Origin: Paraspadella gotoi | Taxonomy: Eukaryota; Chaetognatha | DNA: 64,000 bases | Direction of reading: 5' to 3' | Assembly: GCA_051294375.1 (NCBI GenBank) | Contig: CM119263.1 | Span: 6,296,932-6,360,931 of the forward strand | Shown here: one piece after another, positions 24,401 to 37,264 of the stretch | Layout of the letters: every line of letters begins with the position of its first letter | Position numbering within the stretch: the first letter of the stretch is position 1 | Translations under genes and position numbers: made by a program | Notes under the pieces: generated by a model | Told to the model about the DNA's origin: nothing | The model's input: only the letters and a program-made list of their open reading frames with translations | Database searches by the model: none

Positions 24401-25380
24401 AAGTCACCAAAGGATCGAATCCTGTATTGGGTTTGCGGGTCGTCGCTTTGGTCGATCGACCGGGAAGAGATGATTCGTTTGAACTGGAAGTGCGAGACAA
24501 TGGACAGGGCGCCGACACGACTCGGGATGACGGAGTCTACTCTCGCTACTTCACCGCCTTCACGGAAATAGGTCCCTACTCGATGAACATCCGGGTTTCG
24601 AATCCCAACGGCACGGGAGTCGTGCGCGTCTACCAAACAGGCGGGACAATCACTGGGGGCGCCATTGCATTTACCGAGGACAATCTGCGTCCCAGCGATC
24701 CGGTCGCTTATGTGGACGAAGCGATCCGGGGAGACGTTTCCAGATCGACCAACGCAGGCGCATCGGAATTAAAGACGGAAGCTTCGAAAGAGAGCCTCGT
24801 CAACGTGCTCCTCAAAAACGGCGTGGATGAGATTCCACCCGACAGAATCACGGATCTACGTCTCGTGAATACGTCACTCTCGAGTGGAAATGTCACTCTG
24901 ACCTTCACGGCGACTGGCGACGATTACGACGACGGAAAAGTGTCGAGTTATCGCGTTCGTGTCTCTTCTAGCGACTCTACCGCGTTCAACGGATCGACGA
25001 GAATATTTGAGGTCGAGTCCGCCGTCGATCCTGGCGAAACCGAGACGCTGACCTTCAACGCGCAGCCTCCTGAAGCCGGGAATGCGTCCTTCAGCGTGGT
25101 CGTCGTCGGCGTCGACGACAGCGGAAACGTCGGCATAGATTCGAACATCGTCACCTTTGGCCTCGGCTACGTACCGGACATCGTGGACGGAAAGCTGCCC
25201 TACGGCGGAGTGTTCGACTCTACGATCGTCATCGTCGTGGCCGTTCTCGTTATGGCCGCCATCCTGAATTTGATCCTTGCCTTTTTCATTTATCTTCTCA
25301 CTCGAAGACAGAGGAAAAAGCAGAAATTTTCCGACAGAAATCTTTCTGTCAGCAGAAACGTCGGCCCGAGATACATCTGA
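21443..25380 (+). CDS. CLCA: CLCA family protein (calcium-activated chloride channel regulator)
   Basis: A secretory-pathway metalloprotease-like protein that in vertebrates self-cleaves and modulates calcium-activated chloride channels. Exons: 21443-21824, 21970-22193 and 23065-25380; phases close to 973 aa (vertebrate CLCAs are about 900-940). Seen: a signal peptide (RILLLGLSISVATT); GEYVHFTPTYL created exactly by joining exons 1 and 2; the metalloprotease-type motif HEWGH at residues 156-160 with the following Glu; a Cys-rich block; a VWA domain with MIDAS DVSGS at about 326 and LLLTDGGSN; a beta-sandwich and Fn3-like region (SPSGRQIG, PPDRITDL); and a C-terminal membrane helix near 921-945 with a short basic tail. 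Both introns have GC donors (G|GCAAGT and GAG|GCAAGT). The second intron carries an inverted-repeat element. Confidence 0.92.
22448..22640. repeat. Inverted-repeat (foldback) element in CLCA intron 2
   Basis: The left arm contains CAAAAAGTTGATAAAAGAAA and CATTAAGTTGG; the right arm contains the reverse complements, CCAACTTAATG and ATCAACTTTTTG. A diverged version with the same arms lies at 37917-38125 and again at 41517-41727. This looks like a non-autonomous, MITE-like family. No target-site duplication could be fixed because the flanks are so AT-rich. Confidence 0.55.
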
Positions 25381-27519
25381 GACCTTTTACTAATAATTAC
25401 TTAATATTTTTATCGCACTTCCAACACAGCCATTCTTTTCATTTCCCGAACATAATATTAACATTTTCACTATAGTACTCCTATGTTTGTATGAACTACA
25501 GTAAAAATATTACGACTCAGTCAATATTAGCAATATATCACGCTTTGAGCTGTATATTTTTTTATTTTACTGTGGGCTTCGAAACATTTGCTTGTGGGCT
25601 ACAGCTTTCAAGTGTTAAATGCGAGTAGAAAGGGTACTATGAACTAAATTTGACCTTGACCTTACTGTTATAATAAAGGTTATACTTCAATTTTTTTTTA
25701 CTAACTATTGAATATAAAGAGAGAGAGCGAGCAAAGAAGATTAAATTTCGACCAAAATGACCAACTTTTATTTTATCCAGTTCCCCTTTGGTGTGTCCAG
25801 TGGACTGTCCACTGTCCACTGTCCAGTAATATTTAAATAGACATGTACCTTCTCCGAAAGGTATTCCTTATAGTATGCAAAGGAGAAAATAAAATAAAAA
25901 TACATAAGTATTAAAAAAAGGTCAAACTAAAATTGAAAGATCACGATGAGTAATTGAGAATTATTTCGAGATAAGAAATTATGACGGCAATGCGGGACTA
26001 AACAAGTTTGAGCAAAGAATGTCGGATCCGCCCACGATCATAAGCGGTAATTAATTAATTAATATAAACTATATAAACTAAAATAAATTAATTAATTTGA
26101 TCCGAAATGTTTGTTTATAGGTCTTTTCGTCACTGACCACGACAAAAGTAACGACGACGATAATGGCGACGACGACAATAATGCCGATAACGATTGACTT
26201 ACTTGATTTATTGATTGATTAAATAATTAATTAATTTATAAATAATTGATTTATTGAATAATTAATTATTAGATAACTAAATAAATTGAGTGATTGAATA
26301 ATTGATTAATTATTTGATTAAATAATACATCTTGCATTTACATCTTGCATTTACATAATATAAAAAGAAAAAGAAGCATAATCAATTAGTGAAAAAGGTT
26401 TTTTGTTTTTTCATTTAAACTCATTTCCACTCGACGATTCCATTTCCATTCCTACCCACATACAAAATTTAATTCCAATCTATCCATTCAATCACCGAGC
26501 AATTGGAGTTTTTGTGGCTAAGGTGGGACGGACGGACAGACAGACGGATGGACGGACATCGTTTTGTTTTGTTTTTTTTGCATAATTTATCATAAGTCAA
26601 TGCCCGACAAGATTGAGGGGGCGGGCCGACGGACCGACAAATTAAATTATAGAGTCGGGATCTGCTGATAAGCAGATCCGACTAAAAATTTGACTGGTAA
26701 CATAGCGACGCGGATTAAAAATCGTGAATAACCGTTCACGAAACAGATTAGTTTGGGCAACTGAAAAACCATATTAGTCATATTAGACATTTTATGTATA
26801 CTTTAGGGTGGAGCGATGAAAAGATTGAGACATGTTACAGTATTTATTTGCTGCCTCTGTATAAATGATAAAATTTTAGCCAATCTATGATCGTAACTAT
26901 AACAGAAATTATATGTTTTCTTTGCAGTATTATCCTTATAAATTAAAAAAATTTTAAAATTGTTTTTTAATTTTTAACAACAGATTTGGATTTGCAAGAA
27001 AAAATTAAGAAACTTTTGTAAAATATGTTATATAATATTTTAATGTTAAAACCTCAAAAAATAATTAAAAAGTTATATCATGAAATAGTTTCAACTACAG
27101 AAAGTCAAAAAGTTAAAAATTTAATCTTTTTTACCCATTTTTAACGCTGAAGACATCGGAATTTTTCTTAACGTGTTTTATATTTTTTGTCTAACCTTTT
27201 ATGGGGAATCTGAATCTTTAATAAACATTTTTAAAAAGTCATTTTAAAATTTTACTATTTAAAGAATTTCTTGTACTTTATAATTATACCACTTCACATA
27301 TAAAAATCATTGTAACATATTTATAATAAAAATTTTATTCTCGAGAGCTCCACTCTATATACATGTTTACATTTGCGCTATCGTCGATCTTACGTTCGAA
27401 GCAAAATCAAAGCATTTTCGACTTAAATAGACTCACTTGAAGTTAAAATAATTGGTTGTTTACGATCATTGTTTAAATTATTTAGACCTTCGGATTAAAG
27501 TACCACACCGACATTTAAA
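25381..27519. other. CLCA 3' flank and intergenic DNA
   Basis: AATAAA at about 25670 is a candidate poly(A) signal for CLCA. Near-palindromic TTAATTAATT runs fill 26050-26330, and GGACGGACAGACAGACGG repeats lie at 26528-26560. The part at about 26930-27230 shares short blocks (GGAATCTGAATCT, GGATTTGCAAGAAA) with the foldback family and may be a decayed copy. No gene is seen. Confidence 0.4.
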
Positions 27520-30500
27520 ATGCATGTTAGAAAATTTTATGTAAGTAGTTGCAGTATTAAAAAGATGCAATATATGATTTAAAATTAATTTATTTTTAAA
27601 TTTAGGGCAATTTTCTTTCACTCCTTGGATTAATGATGCTTTTTTGCCGCGTTAAAAATAATAAAGATAAAACAGGTAAGAAATGATAATTTCATGTTCT
27701 CGTTTTATGGCAAGATCCTTCTGATTTATATATTTTTCAAGTACTTTGAATTTAACCTTATGTTATGGTTTCCAATTATTTTATTAAACGATGATCTAGA
27801 CCTGGACCGAGACGATTTGGAAAAGGCATGTGAAAATGGCGACGTCTCTGGCGTCACAAAATTATTATCGTATTACGGTGCCGACGCCGTCTTTGACACT
27901 AAGATCTACATCCCTGTCTTCGAAAAAGTAAGCAGAGTCGCTGTCGTTGGGTACTCGGAGACCTAAGGTACTGTCTCCATGAGTGTCAACCGCCCACAAG
28001 AAGGGCAATAGGGTTAAGAAAAAGGAGAAAACTGTCAGAAAGTCACGAAAAATGCTTACTTTACGAATGTACATAATGAGCTTTAACAATAGATTTTCAT
28101 TATCTACAGAAATAGAGCAACATTTCAGACCCACTAGTAAATAATTTTTATATCGGAATAATACAAAATATGTAAATAAACTAGAATTGCTAAAATTACA
28201 TTTTTTTTTCTTTTTAGCTATATTTGAATTTGTTCATTGTAATAGACCATCATCATGCTATTGAGCAAAGATTTTCAAAAAGATTTTCAAAAAGATTTTC
28301 AAAAAGAGCAATCTTTTGCCAATATGCATGATAAATTTGGTTACTTATTATGCAAAATGAATATGCTTAATTAATTTTTAATAATTGATGAAAATATCAG
28401 ATTAAAGGCATTCAATTTTGGAACAATCTGATATTTTTCGTTTTTAGATATCATCAACGGAATGGACCTATAAACGGACTTGGTTGGCCTAGTGATGTGA
28501 TTGCTCGTCTTCTTCACGAATCATCAGAATGCCGACGAATCACAGACCTTACTTCAACCTTAGAATGACCAATGACCGACAGAGGAACCGACGGAGGGAT
28601 TGATGGTCAAAATTGCTAAGAGAACTCTAGGCATTCACCTCTACACAGGAACTCAAGAAAGAACTCTTCTTCAAATAATTATTGAACCATTTAATATTGT
28701 CATCACCTTTGTCTTAACCTTTGTTATCGTGTCATCGTTACCTATGTCATCACCCTAATCATTGTCCGTCATTAATAAACTATTGTCAACCAAATACTTT
28801 GCCACTTATTATTTACCCTCGTTATTTGACTAAACGTCAACGATATCTTTATTTTTGTTGCAAAACTAAAATTCTGAATGACGATTGATCAAGACGATAT
28901 TTTTTCCAAAATCTTTAAAGAAATAAAGCCTTGCTCAAATAAATTACTTTTTTAATAACATTGATTAACATATTTTAGCTGTCAGTGGTATTTTTATATT
29001 TAAATTAACTTAAATTTTATTTCATTTTAGAGAGGATAAAAAATCCTATCTGACATTGTAGAGTTTGAAAATACTTTTTTATGAAAATATCTTTTGGAAA
29101 TAAATATCTAAAATAAAAATAAACATACTTTTGACTATTAAACAAGTTTTCAAAATATCAAATTTTGGCTATTTTTACATTTTCGCACACCCGATAACGA
29201 AACTTTCAAGCAAAAATGGGGTAAAATTCTCAAAGACCTAGGGGTCCATAATTGTTTTTATAGTAACTCGGACATAATGAACACCCAGAATCCCCAGTAC
29301 AGTAACGATTCTCTATATACTCCATAGTATGACCCCCCCATTACCTCATATTTGTTTTCGCTTTAATTTTAAAAAAAATTGGAAAATTGCAATGATTAAG
29401 TTTCAAATTTGACCTCTTCTAAAAAAAACAGTCACTAAATAAAGAAGACTCATTACAAATATCATACAAAATGCCATATTTTACCGTTTCATAGAAACAC
29501 TGTCACGAAATGTTACAAACGAGAAAACTGATACTCTACTTAGGTAAACGCGTGGACGACCTGTCTTCCTCTCGCGTTGCTCAACTCGAGGCTTGAGCTC
29601 GCAGAAGATCTTGTCCGTGCGGGAGCTGACGTTGAAGCGAAGGACTATTTCGGTGAAACGCCTCTTTATGACGCCGTAAGGTCGAAAAACGTCAGCGTCA
29701 TACAATTTTTGCTCTGCCACGGGGTCGAGACGTCTCCCAAAAACCGCTATGGGGAAACTCCATTGCATATCGCGGCCTCTGAGAATTCGGCAGTTGCCAT
29801 CGACTTGCTGCTGGAAGCGGGCGCCGACATTGACGCGGTCGACGAAGATGGCAATACGCCTGTTGCGGAGGCGATCCGCTTGCTCGAATCGTCGGTTGTG
29901 AGGGAACTCGTCAAGCAGGGCGCCGACGTCTCGGGACTCAAATTGGAAGACCGAGCGACGAGGATAGCGGTAGAAGAAGGAAAGGCACTCAGAAAAAAAA
30001 TAATAGGTTGTTTATTTTTAGAATTTATTGAAGAGATTTTCAAGTTGACCCTTTAAATTTGTTTAACCTTTGGCGCCATTCAGAAACGTGCGAACGGAAT
30101 CGTTATGAAGGTTTATCGGATAAATGGAAAAGCGTCGGATTTCAATGCGAAATGGCAAATGTGTCAATTTGCGATCGAGGTAAAAAGTATATAAAAGTAA
30201 TTGTTTTTAAAGTTTAAAAATGGTGAAACATTTACTCGCCCCAGCACAGCCACTAAGATTTTTTTTTTAGTTAATCGAGAAATTATATCTTTTTTTCACT
30301 ATCAGCCGCGAGTTTAACCGTGAAATTCAACGCAACTGAGTTAGAACAAGCTTGTCGACATGGCAACAAAACTGCTCTTTTTTCGATTATGGCATTAGAA
30401 AATGACGCACAAAACTACAGCTTTGAGAACGGTTGGCGTTGCCTCCACATAGCCGCCGCCAACAATGATACGGTGACCGTTGAAACTCTGCTGTTGCTCG

Positions 30501-33500
30501 GCGTCGACCCGAATCAGCGCCGCATCGAGAAAGCGACGGCGTTGCACGACGCATCTCGACATGGTCACTCGGGCGTCATCGTCGCGTTGCTTGTTGCGGG
30601 TGCAGATGTTGACCCGATCGACTATTACGGACGGACCCCGCTGAGGATCGCCATAGTTAAACGGCAGACAGCGGCCGTGGAAATACTCGCCAAATTTGGG
30701 GCGTCCTTAAAAAAAGCGAACCAATCGGATTTTGAAAATGATCTTTTCTTAGAAGCTTTAGATGATCCCATGGTTTGGAAATCGATAAAAGCTGGTGAAG
30801 TTGAAAATTTAGTACTGATATCGTTCTCGTATATTAATAGTAGGATAGATTATTTTTACAGAAGTGGATCCTTGTTTTTGTTCTCCTTGCAAAAATGGTG
30901 CTATCTGTACTAATTACAAAAACGAGGTCGTTTGCTCTTGCAAATTAGGTTGGAAGGGAAACTTTTGTTCTGAAAAAGGTAAACGAAATTAAAAAAAAAT
31001 TAAGTACAAAATTATTAAAAACTTTTTAAAATTACTTAATACTTAATGAATTTTACTTTATTGGTCAAGAACTTAATGATTGCGATGCAAATCCCTGCCA
31101 AAATGGGGGCACGTGCATAGATGGAATTGGTACCTTCACTTGCCAATGTTATAACAACTATTTAGGAGAAACATGTAATGAAAAAGGTACAGTTCAGAAA
31201 TAAACTATTATTTTGTGGTGGTTTAAAGCTAAACTAATTATTTGTATTTTAAGTGGTAAGTGAGCCGAAGTCAAGAAAATCTCTAGAAGAACAGAAGGAA
31301 CGCTTTGAAGATGAGAAAGTCATATTATATTGCACTAAAGTGTTTCAGCATGAATTAGAGACATGCGAAACCCTTTGGAAATTTAACGATGACACAATTC
31401 TCCAAACAAGTCGTATTACCGTGATCTGCGAAAGGGACAAAACTTTTCTATTGATTGAATCAATTCAAATGAGCGATCGTGGGAAATACACCTGCGATGT
31501 CACAGATTCACATTCAAGAGTCTTCCGTCTTGTGGTAAAAAAGAAACTGCGCTTCGATTCACGCCCTTCAGATATCGTTCTCTTGCCGTCAGTGGACCAT
31601 AAGTTACATTGTGGTGTTTCTGGCGACGAACAAAACTTTACCATCGAATGGTTTTTGGGAAATATGTTGATGGACAAGAAAACCATTCAATCAGTCTCCA
31701 ACGCTGCACTGAATTTGCGTATTACAAACTCAAGTGCTAAGTCTAACGCCGGACGCTACATGTGTCAAGTTAGCTCCCTCTCAAGCGGCCAGACGATAAG
31801 CGCGGTTGCTTGGGTTCGAGTAACTGCCGATATCTGCGCTTCTTCACCCTGCAAGTATCTCGGCACTTGCACCAACCTCAAGCGGGGAAAGGTCGCGGCG
31901 TTTCAATGCTCTTGCCTGAGTGGGTTCACTGGCAGCGACTGCTCAGGACTGGACAGATGGAACAATCCTAAAATGGGAATCCAAGATCTTATCGCTCACA
32001 CGCCCTTTTACCAAGCCTTGCGGTTTGACAACCGTCGCAAAGACATGCATCGTGTAATTCTGGGATGTTTCTTCAGCGACAAGGCATCAAATTACCAATG
32101 GTGGAGCATCTCCCAACAAGGTCGACAAAACTTGACGCAAAACAAGACACTGGAGATGGATCTGCAGGCGCCTAATCGTTTTGCATCCACAAAAACGCCC
32201 TCGCATCATGACACAGTCTTTAACTGCACGGCGAAAATCGCCGGAGAGTTGGTCTGGGATGCAAGAAGAATCAAGTTTTATGACTTTATTCGTTGGGGAG
32301 ACATCAGCAAACATAGATTAAACAATGAAAAAAATTCAACTAACGTTTCAGTTGTCAATTGGAGACTGAATGGAGATACAATTGAGACAACCAAGTCTTT
32401 AGAATTCAACAGCTTTATTCGCGGTTACCCCGGCTCTTTGCAAACCATTTCTGCAGAGTTGGATACAATGAAGCAAAATTCGATGTGGCCAGTCGTCACT
32501 TGCGCCTACGACCAAGCACAGTTTGTACTTTTGTGTTTGTTCACTTTATTATCAAATGTATTATACATAGGTATGGTGTTTTGTGAACTTGAGAACATTT
32601 CGGTGCCAAAGTTGACATGCATGTCAAATTCTAGCCAAAAAAACAAACCTCCCTCAACTGAAATTAGTAAAAATTGGTTTAAAATTATTCAAACCAAATC
32701 AAAATCTGTTTTGAATAAATTGCAGATTGCCTTTCATGAGTTGTTCAAAAAGTCACAGAGATTTTTAACTCTAATGCAATCATTAACCCTGTTGGATCTA
32801 ATGGCAGCATTCGTATTTCTTTTGCGTAAAGATTACTGCTGGTGCTTGCTCACCTTACTGATTTTAATATTATCATGGCTAAGCAAAATTGCCCTGGCCC
32901 TTTCCGAATTTTACAATAATCCAACGGATTACAATTCATTGCTAACAAAAAAATATTTGTTAGGTCTCAATCTACTATTTAATCAAGCAGAAAGAATTAT
33001 TAAGCATAATTATCAAAAGTCATTAGAGCTGGAAAAAGACATTTCCGTACTTGCTCGTAAGAAAAAGTTAGTCAAGAATTTGTCTTGGATAAGTCTGCTG
33101 AAAAACGTGGCCACGCTTTATCTCAACGCGTACATTATCTCCAAGCTATTCGGTCTTGAGCACATGTGCCTCCCATCATACCCTCTCCTTCGCCGGTGGA
33201 CGACTCACGGCAATTGGAGTCGATCGAGCAGGTCCGAGTTTTCCCGGTTCTCGCTATCTTCCTCAACCCAAACGATTTTTGAGTCATTGACCAATGTCAA
33301 TGACCAGGGAGCCACGGCCCTGTCGAATGATCGAGAGCCATGTTCCTGCGTCACTTTCGAGGCTGACCTCGGATCTTGTTTTCCTCCGAACGATCTGGAC
33401 GCGTCTGTACTCGATTCGCGAAAAAAGTGTTTCGTGGCCGACTGCTACGATCGACCGAGCGTCGCCAGTGTCTTTTTCCCCATCTTGTCTTTCGTCAAAA

Positions 33501-34372
33501 GCGTCATCTTCATTTCTTACGGGTTCGCCACTAGATTAAGCGACGCCTATCCAACAAAATTCGTCTTAGTCTTTCGCGTATTATTCTTTTCTTGGACAAT
33601 ATGTGTCAGTTTGTTGTGCCTCCTTTACAGCTCCGACACGGTGAGAGCGAGAGTTCATTCCGAGAAGACCAACTGGATTTGGTTATTGTCCGGTTTTATT
33701 CTGGCCAAGTTGGCAACCTGCCGGTTCTCGGATCGAAACTCCCGTCTGCGGTATTGCGTAGCTTCTATGCTTTGCTCGATATTGTACATCGTTCCCATCT
33801 ATCTGCTCCACGCCTATAAGGGATGCGACGAAAATGCGAGAAACCGAATGACCATCCTCACCGCCAAGCGTGGCACCGAAGAAATGCTCACCTTTCGATC
33901 CGACCTGCATTACTGGAGTGGCGCTGTCTTGGAAATGTACGGGGATGAGTTCAGAATCGAAGAGAAGCCGGACTTGCTGCCGCGCGACAGCCTCAGCGAC
34001 CTGGAATCGTTCTTTAACATTCGCTACGACTTCAATTTCGTTATATATATGTTTCGAGCAATCGGCGTTCTCGCTTTCTGCGATTTTTGTCTCAACTCGA
34101 TAAACTTTGCAGTTTCCGTTCTTGAGCAAGTTCCTGACGACGACTTGAGGAAAACAACGAAAAATACCAACGAAAATGGAAATAATGACGAAGACCACGA
34201 AGAAAAAATAGCTGCCCCTGAGGAGTGTAATGAAGCGCGAACAATTTCGTTCGCTATCGCACCGCCTGCATTTACGTTTTTAGCAGAAGAAAACAAGCCA
34301 ATCAACTCTTCATCATGTTTAGGATACGACGAAGTCGTAGAAGTGCTGGAATCGGAAGTTTCGAAACTGTAA
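27520..34372 (+). CDS. Receptor-like protein: signal peptide, ankyrin blocks, EGF, Ig, multipass membrane domain
   Basis: Nine exons: 27520-27540, 27606-27675, 27800-27927, 29544-30006, 30084-30179, 30306-30794, 30862-30978, 31070-31186 and 31254-34372. All phases agree and the sum is 4620 nt (1539 aa plus stop). Seen: a signal-like start (FLSLLGLMMLFC); ankyrin block 1 in exons 3-4 (GETPLHIAA, LLLEAGADIDA); a short Cys-bearing exon; ankyrin block 2 in exon 6 (CLHIAAANND, LLLLGVDPN); two EGF modules, each an exon (CSPCKNGAIC; CQNGGTC); in the last exon two Ig-like domains (GKYTCDV, GRYMCQV), a third EGF (about residues 694-729), a region with several N-glycosylation sequons, and about eight hydrophobic helices from residue 924 to 1455, with a basic/acidic tail. 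The helix pair near 1010-1050 and the block after it faintly recall XK-related proteins; that is a guess. AATAAA lies near 34540. I know no named family with this order. Confidence 0.8.
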
Positions 34373-35166
34373 TCTTGAATTTTAATTAATGTATATTAAA
34401 TTGTATTTTTATAGCTTATAGATATTTGTTTGGGCAAAGATTTTTGCATATTTTTTCACTACTCAGCATCCGTTATTAGTAAACGCTCAACAGTTTTGAT
34501 AAATGTTTTTTTTTAAAGTTACCAAATTACGATATCCACAATAAAATTCTCTAAAAGCGAGTCGGACCTTCTTTTCTAGCAAAAAATTGATAGCAAAACC
34601 GGAAGTTAGTTTTAACTCACCCTAAGCGTGGCGGGTGAGGTTTGTTCGTTAGCTGCCGCGTCGACGTCGAAACGCGCGGCGTCGCTTGTGATTTACTCGC
34701 GAGGTAAGTATAAATGGGTAAGGAAGCGCCGCTTTTGGTGGCGTCATTGAATCAGGTAACGACAAAAAAATTTGTCTGTGGAACGAAAGGCTCCTGCTGT
34801 CGCTGCCGCCGCTGCCGCCGCTGCCGATCATCGAAGGCCGATGCTTCGCATGCGAACTTACTCAACACAAAACTGCTTCAGTAGCTTACTCGTCCTCTTC
34901 CTGCTCTTTCTCCTCTTCCTCTTTCTTTTCTTTTGAGAACCTTCTTTTTTCCAGTTTAAATAAAAAGAAGGGAAGTAACCAATTTAATTCATAAGCTGGA
35001 TAATCATGATTGAGCAGAATTAGATAACGTTTGTGCATCGTACATATTTGTATTTATATTCATTGTTCAAACTTCAAAGACGAAAAAAAAAATACATTTC
35101 TGCATTCGCAAAAAAACAAGCGACATGCGATCCCATAAAGTTTCGTGTTTGTCTGTTTCCATCTAG

Positions 35167-35199
<33 letters not shown>

Positions 35200-35866
35200 T
35201 TTTCTCTCCTTCTGTCATTATTCATTCAGTATTATTTAGCAACTTAATGAGCTCCCTGAATATTCTTTCTGGAGACGCGAGTAAGGTAAAAAACATATAT
35301 TAGATTTTGAATAAAAGTAGTAAAGTAAAAGTAGTAAAAATGAAATATTAAAATTTCTAAAACTTGATCAAGGACTCTCGATTGAAAAAATCATAAACTG
35401 GAAAATTGGAGTGGTTAAGTTTGGCGGGAATTCTGGAAACTCGACCAGCTACCAAAGATTCTTGCAACGTCGAAAACCGGTTCTCGGTTTCCTCCTTCAA
35501 CCTATGATCACGTGATCTTTCTTTGTCCTTTGTTTTTATTGAGCTGCAAACTCGACTCTAGGGCGATGCGATTGCGAGTGTGACTATCGCTCTGTTATCG
35601 ACCAATAAGTTAGCGATTTTTTTTAAATCAGAAAAACGAACAATAATTAGTTGGAAATAAGTCAGTCAATAAAAAATTGTGACATTCGCCGATTTTGCGG
35701 TCGGTTTTTATATTCGTTTCTTTTGACATTGGTAAGGGTAGAAAAACTTTTTATTACAAATCTCTAATCACCCCTAATCCCTAACCAACCTTAACCCAAT
35801 TGCTAACCNNNNNNNNNNNNNNNNNNNNNNNNNCCGTTAAAAAATGATTGAGTTGTAAAGTTGTTG
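34373..35866. other. Intergenic between the ankyrin-EGF-Ig gene and the duplicated BPI 3' end
   Basis: Holds a small GC-rich patch with CGCTGCCGC repeats at 34800-34830, a CTTT microsatellite at 35170-35200, and AT-rich DNA. No gene is recognised. It ends in an N gap and the start of the tandem duplication. Confidence 0.4.
35809..35833. other. Assembly gap (25 N) beside the tandem duplication
   Basis: Twenty-five Ns lie about 35 bases before the left edge of the first duplication copy, which weakens confidence that this junction is correctly assembled. Confidence 0.98.
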
Positions 35867-35940
35867 TTTTTGTGGTTATTGTTGTTGTTGTTAAAGCCGC
35901 TAAAGTTTTTTCTTTTCTTTCCTTTCCCGTACGAGTTTTA

Positions 35941-36142
35941 TTAAGAAACATAAATTTCGGACATGTTTCGGCTTCAATGTAAACCTTCAGCGAATTGATT
36001 TGTGAAACAAATATTTTCACAGACTTTGAAGTTTGAAGAGAGAGAGAGTCTGTTAAAATATTTGTTTCACAAATCAATTCGTTTTTGCGCTGATGAAGGC
36101 TTACATTGAAGCTGAAACATGTCCGAATTTATGTTTCTTAAC
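35941..36142 (+). mobile_element. Inverted-repeat element with a hammerhead ribozyme core (copy 1), Penelope-like remnant?
   Basis: Two arms of about 90 bases, from AAGAAACATAAATTTCGG to its reverse complement, flank a short GA-bearing centre. The right arm on the + strand holds CTGATGA (36090-36096), a stem-loop, GAAA (36114-36117), a very short stem and GTC (36121-36123): the conserved type I hammerhead order with a minimal helix III. AATTCG before the core can pair with CGAATT after the predicted cut. The left arm has the same elements on the - strand but with CTGATGA damaged. Such minimal hammerheads are known from Penelope-like retroelements; no reverse transcriptase is visible here. Confidence 0.6.
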
Positions 36143-37264
36143 TAACAATTCATTTTCTACCTCAAACATAAAATAAATTTTAAAAAATTATTATTTATTA
36201 TAAAATTCTAAAATTTGGATTACTGAACAAAAAAAATGTATATTATTGCGCAAACTAAGACTCGACGCTAGAGGGAAAACAAAATTAAATGCATTAACAA
36301 ACCACCGACCGGTGGTACCTAAGATTGTCGGACGTCGAATAGTAATTTTTATTAAGCACAAAGAGAAGAATACAAATATCGATTATTGGCAGTAAGGCGA
36401 CGGTCATTCAGCCTTTTATATTTCTCATGGAAAAGATCGAAAGAAATGTTTTAAAAAATGGATCAATAATTATTTCCGAGTTGAATATATACCAACGTTA
36501 CAATAATTTTAATATGCCCTTATTATTAAAGCTCTAGCTAAAACATGAATTTGACATTCCGATAAAGAAAGTAAAAATAACTTTGAAAAACTTTTTAACT
36601 TCTCGTAAGAATTTCATTTTAAAAGTTGGTGAAATTTCAAAAGTCGTCACGCTTTGCCAAAATCCCTCACAGCTGCTTTCCTCTGAAATTCTTCACACAC
36701 AAACGATTATCCGCTTAATCCCTCCTTGTTTTTCTCTTTCCCTCTCTCTTCAATTTTTTTTCCTGTGTATCTCTAAAAGCTTCAGCCAGTGGGAGAGCAG
36801 GCACCCCTTCTCTTTTTTTTTTGGTTCAATATTCAATCCGATGTTGAAGTTTCCAAGAACCAACTTCTCTTCCTCCTTTGTTCCTGCGATGCTCGATTGT
36901 TTAGTTGCCAACTTCTGTTCTTGTATAATCTTGTTTATAAACAGTAGGTAGCGCGACGAGTCTTCCGAAGTATTTCTTTTCAGTCTTTCTTAAAGTTAAA
37001 CAAATGATAAAGTTTAGGGTCTATGATATCCTACCAATAGTACGTACCAGTACGTACGAATGAGCCATCGCAAGCTATGACTACACCGTTAACACTTTTT
37101 TTTTTAAAATAATTTTAAAAAAACAAATTACTCAGTAAATCAAGTCTTTTTTTTTCTCAATTTTTTATTTCACATTATTTCAATTTTTAGTTCATCGGGT
37201 CCCGTTACTCGCCAGTAACTCCACTCCACTCCACTCCTTCCAACTCACTCCACATCCTCCTCCT

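Noticed and set aside
28264-28305. Short tandem 13-mer AAAGATTTTCAAA, as a possible regulatory array
   Set aside because: Only about three units in AT-rich intron DNA; ordinary slippage explains it.
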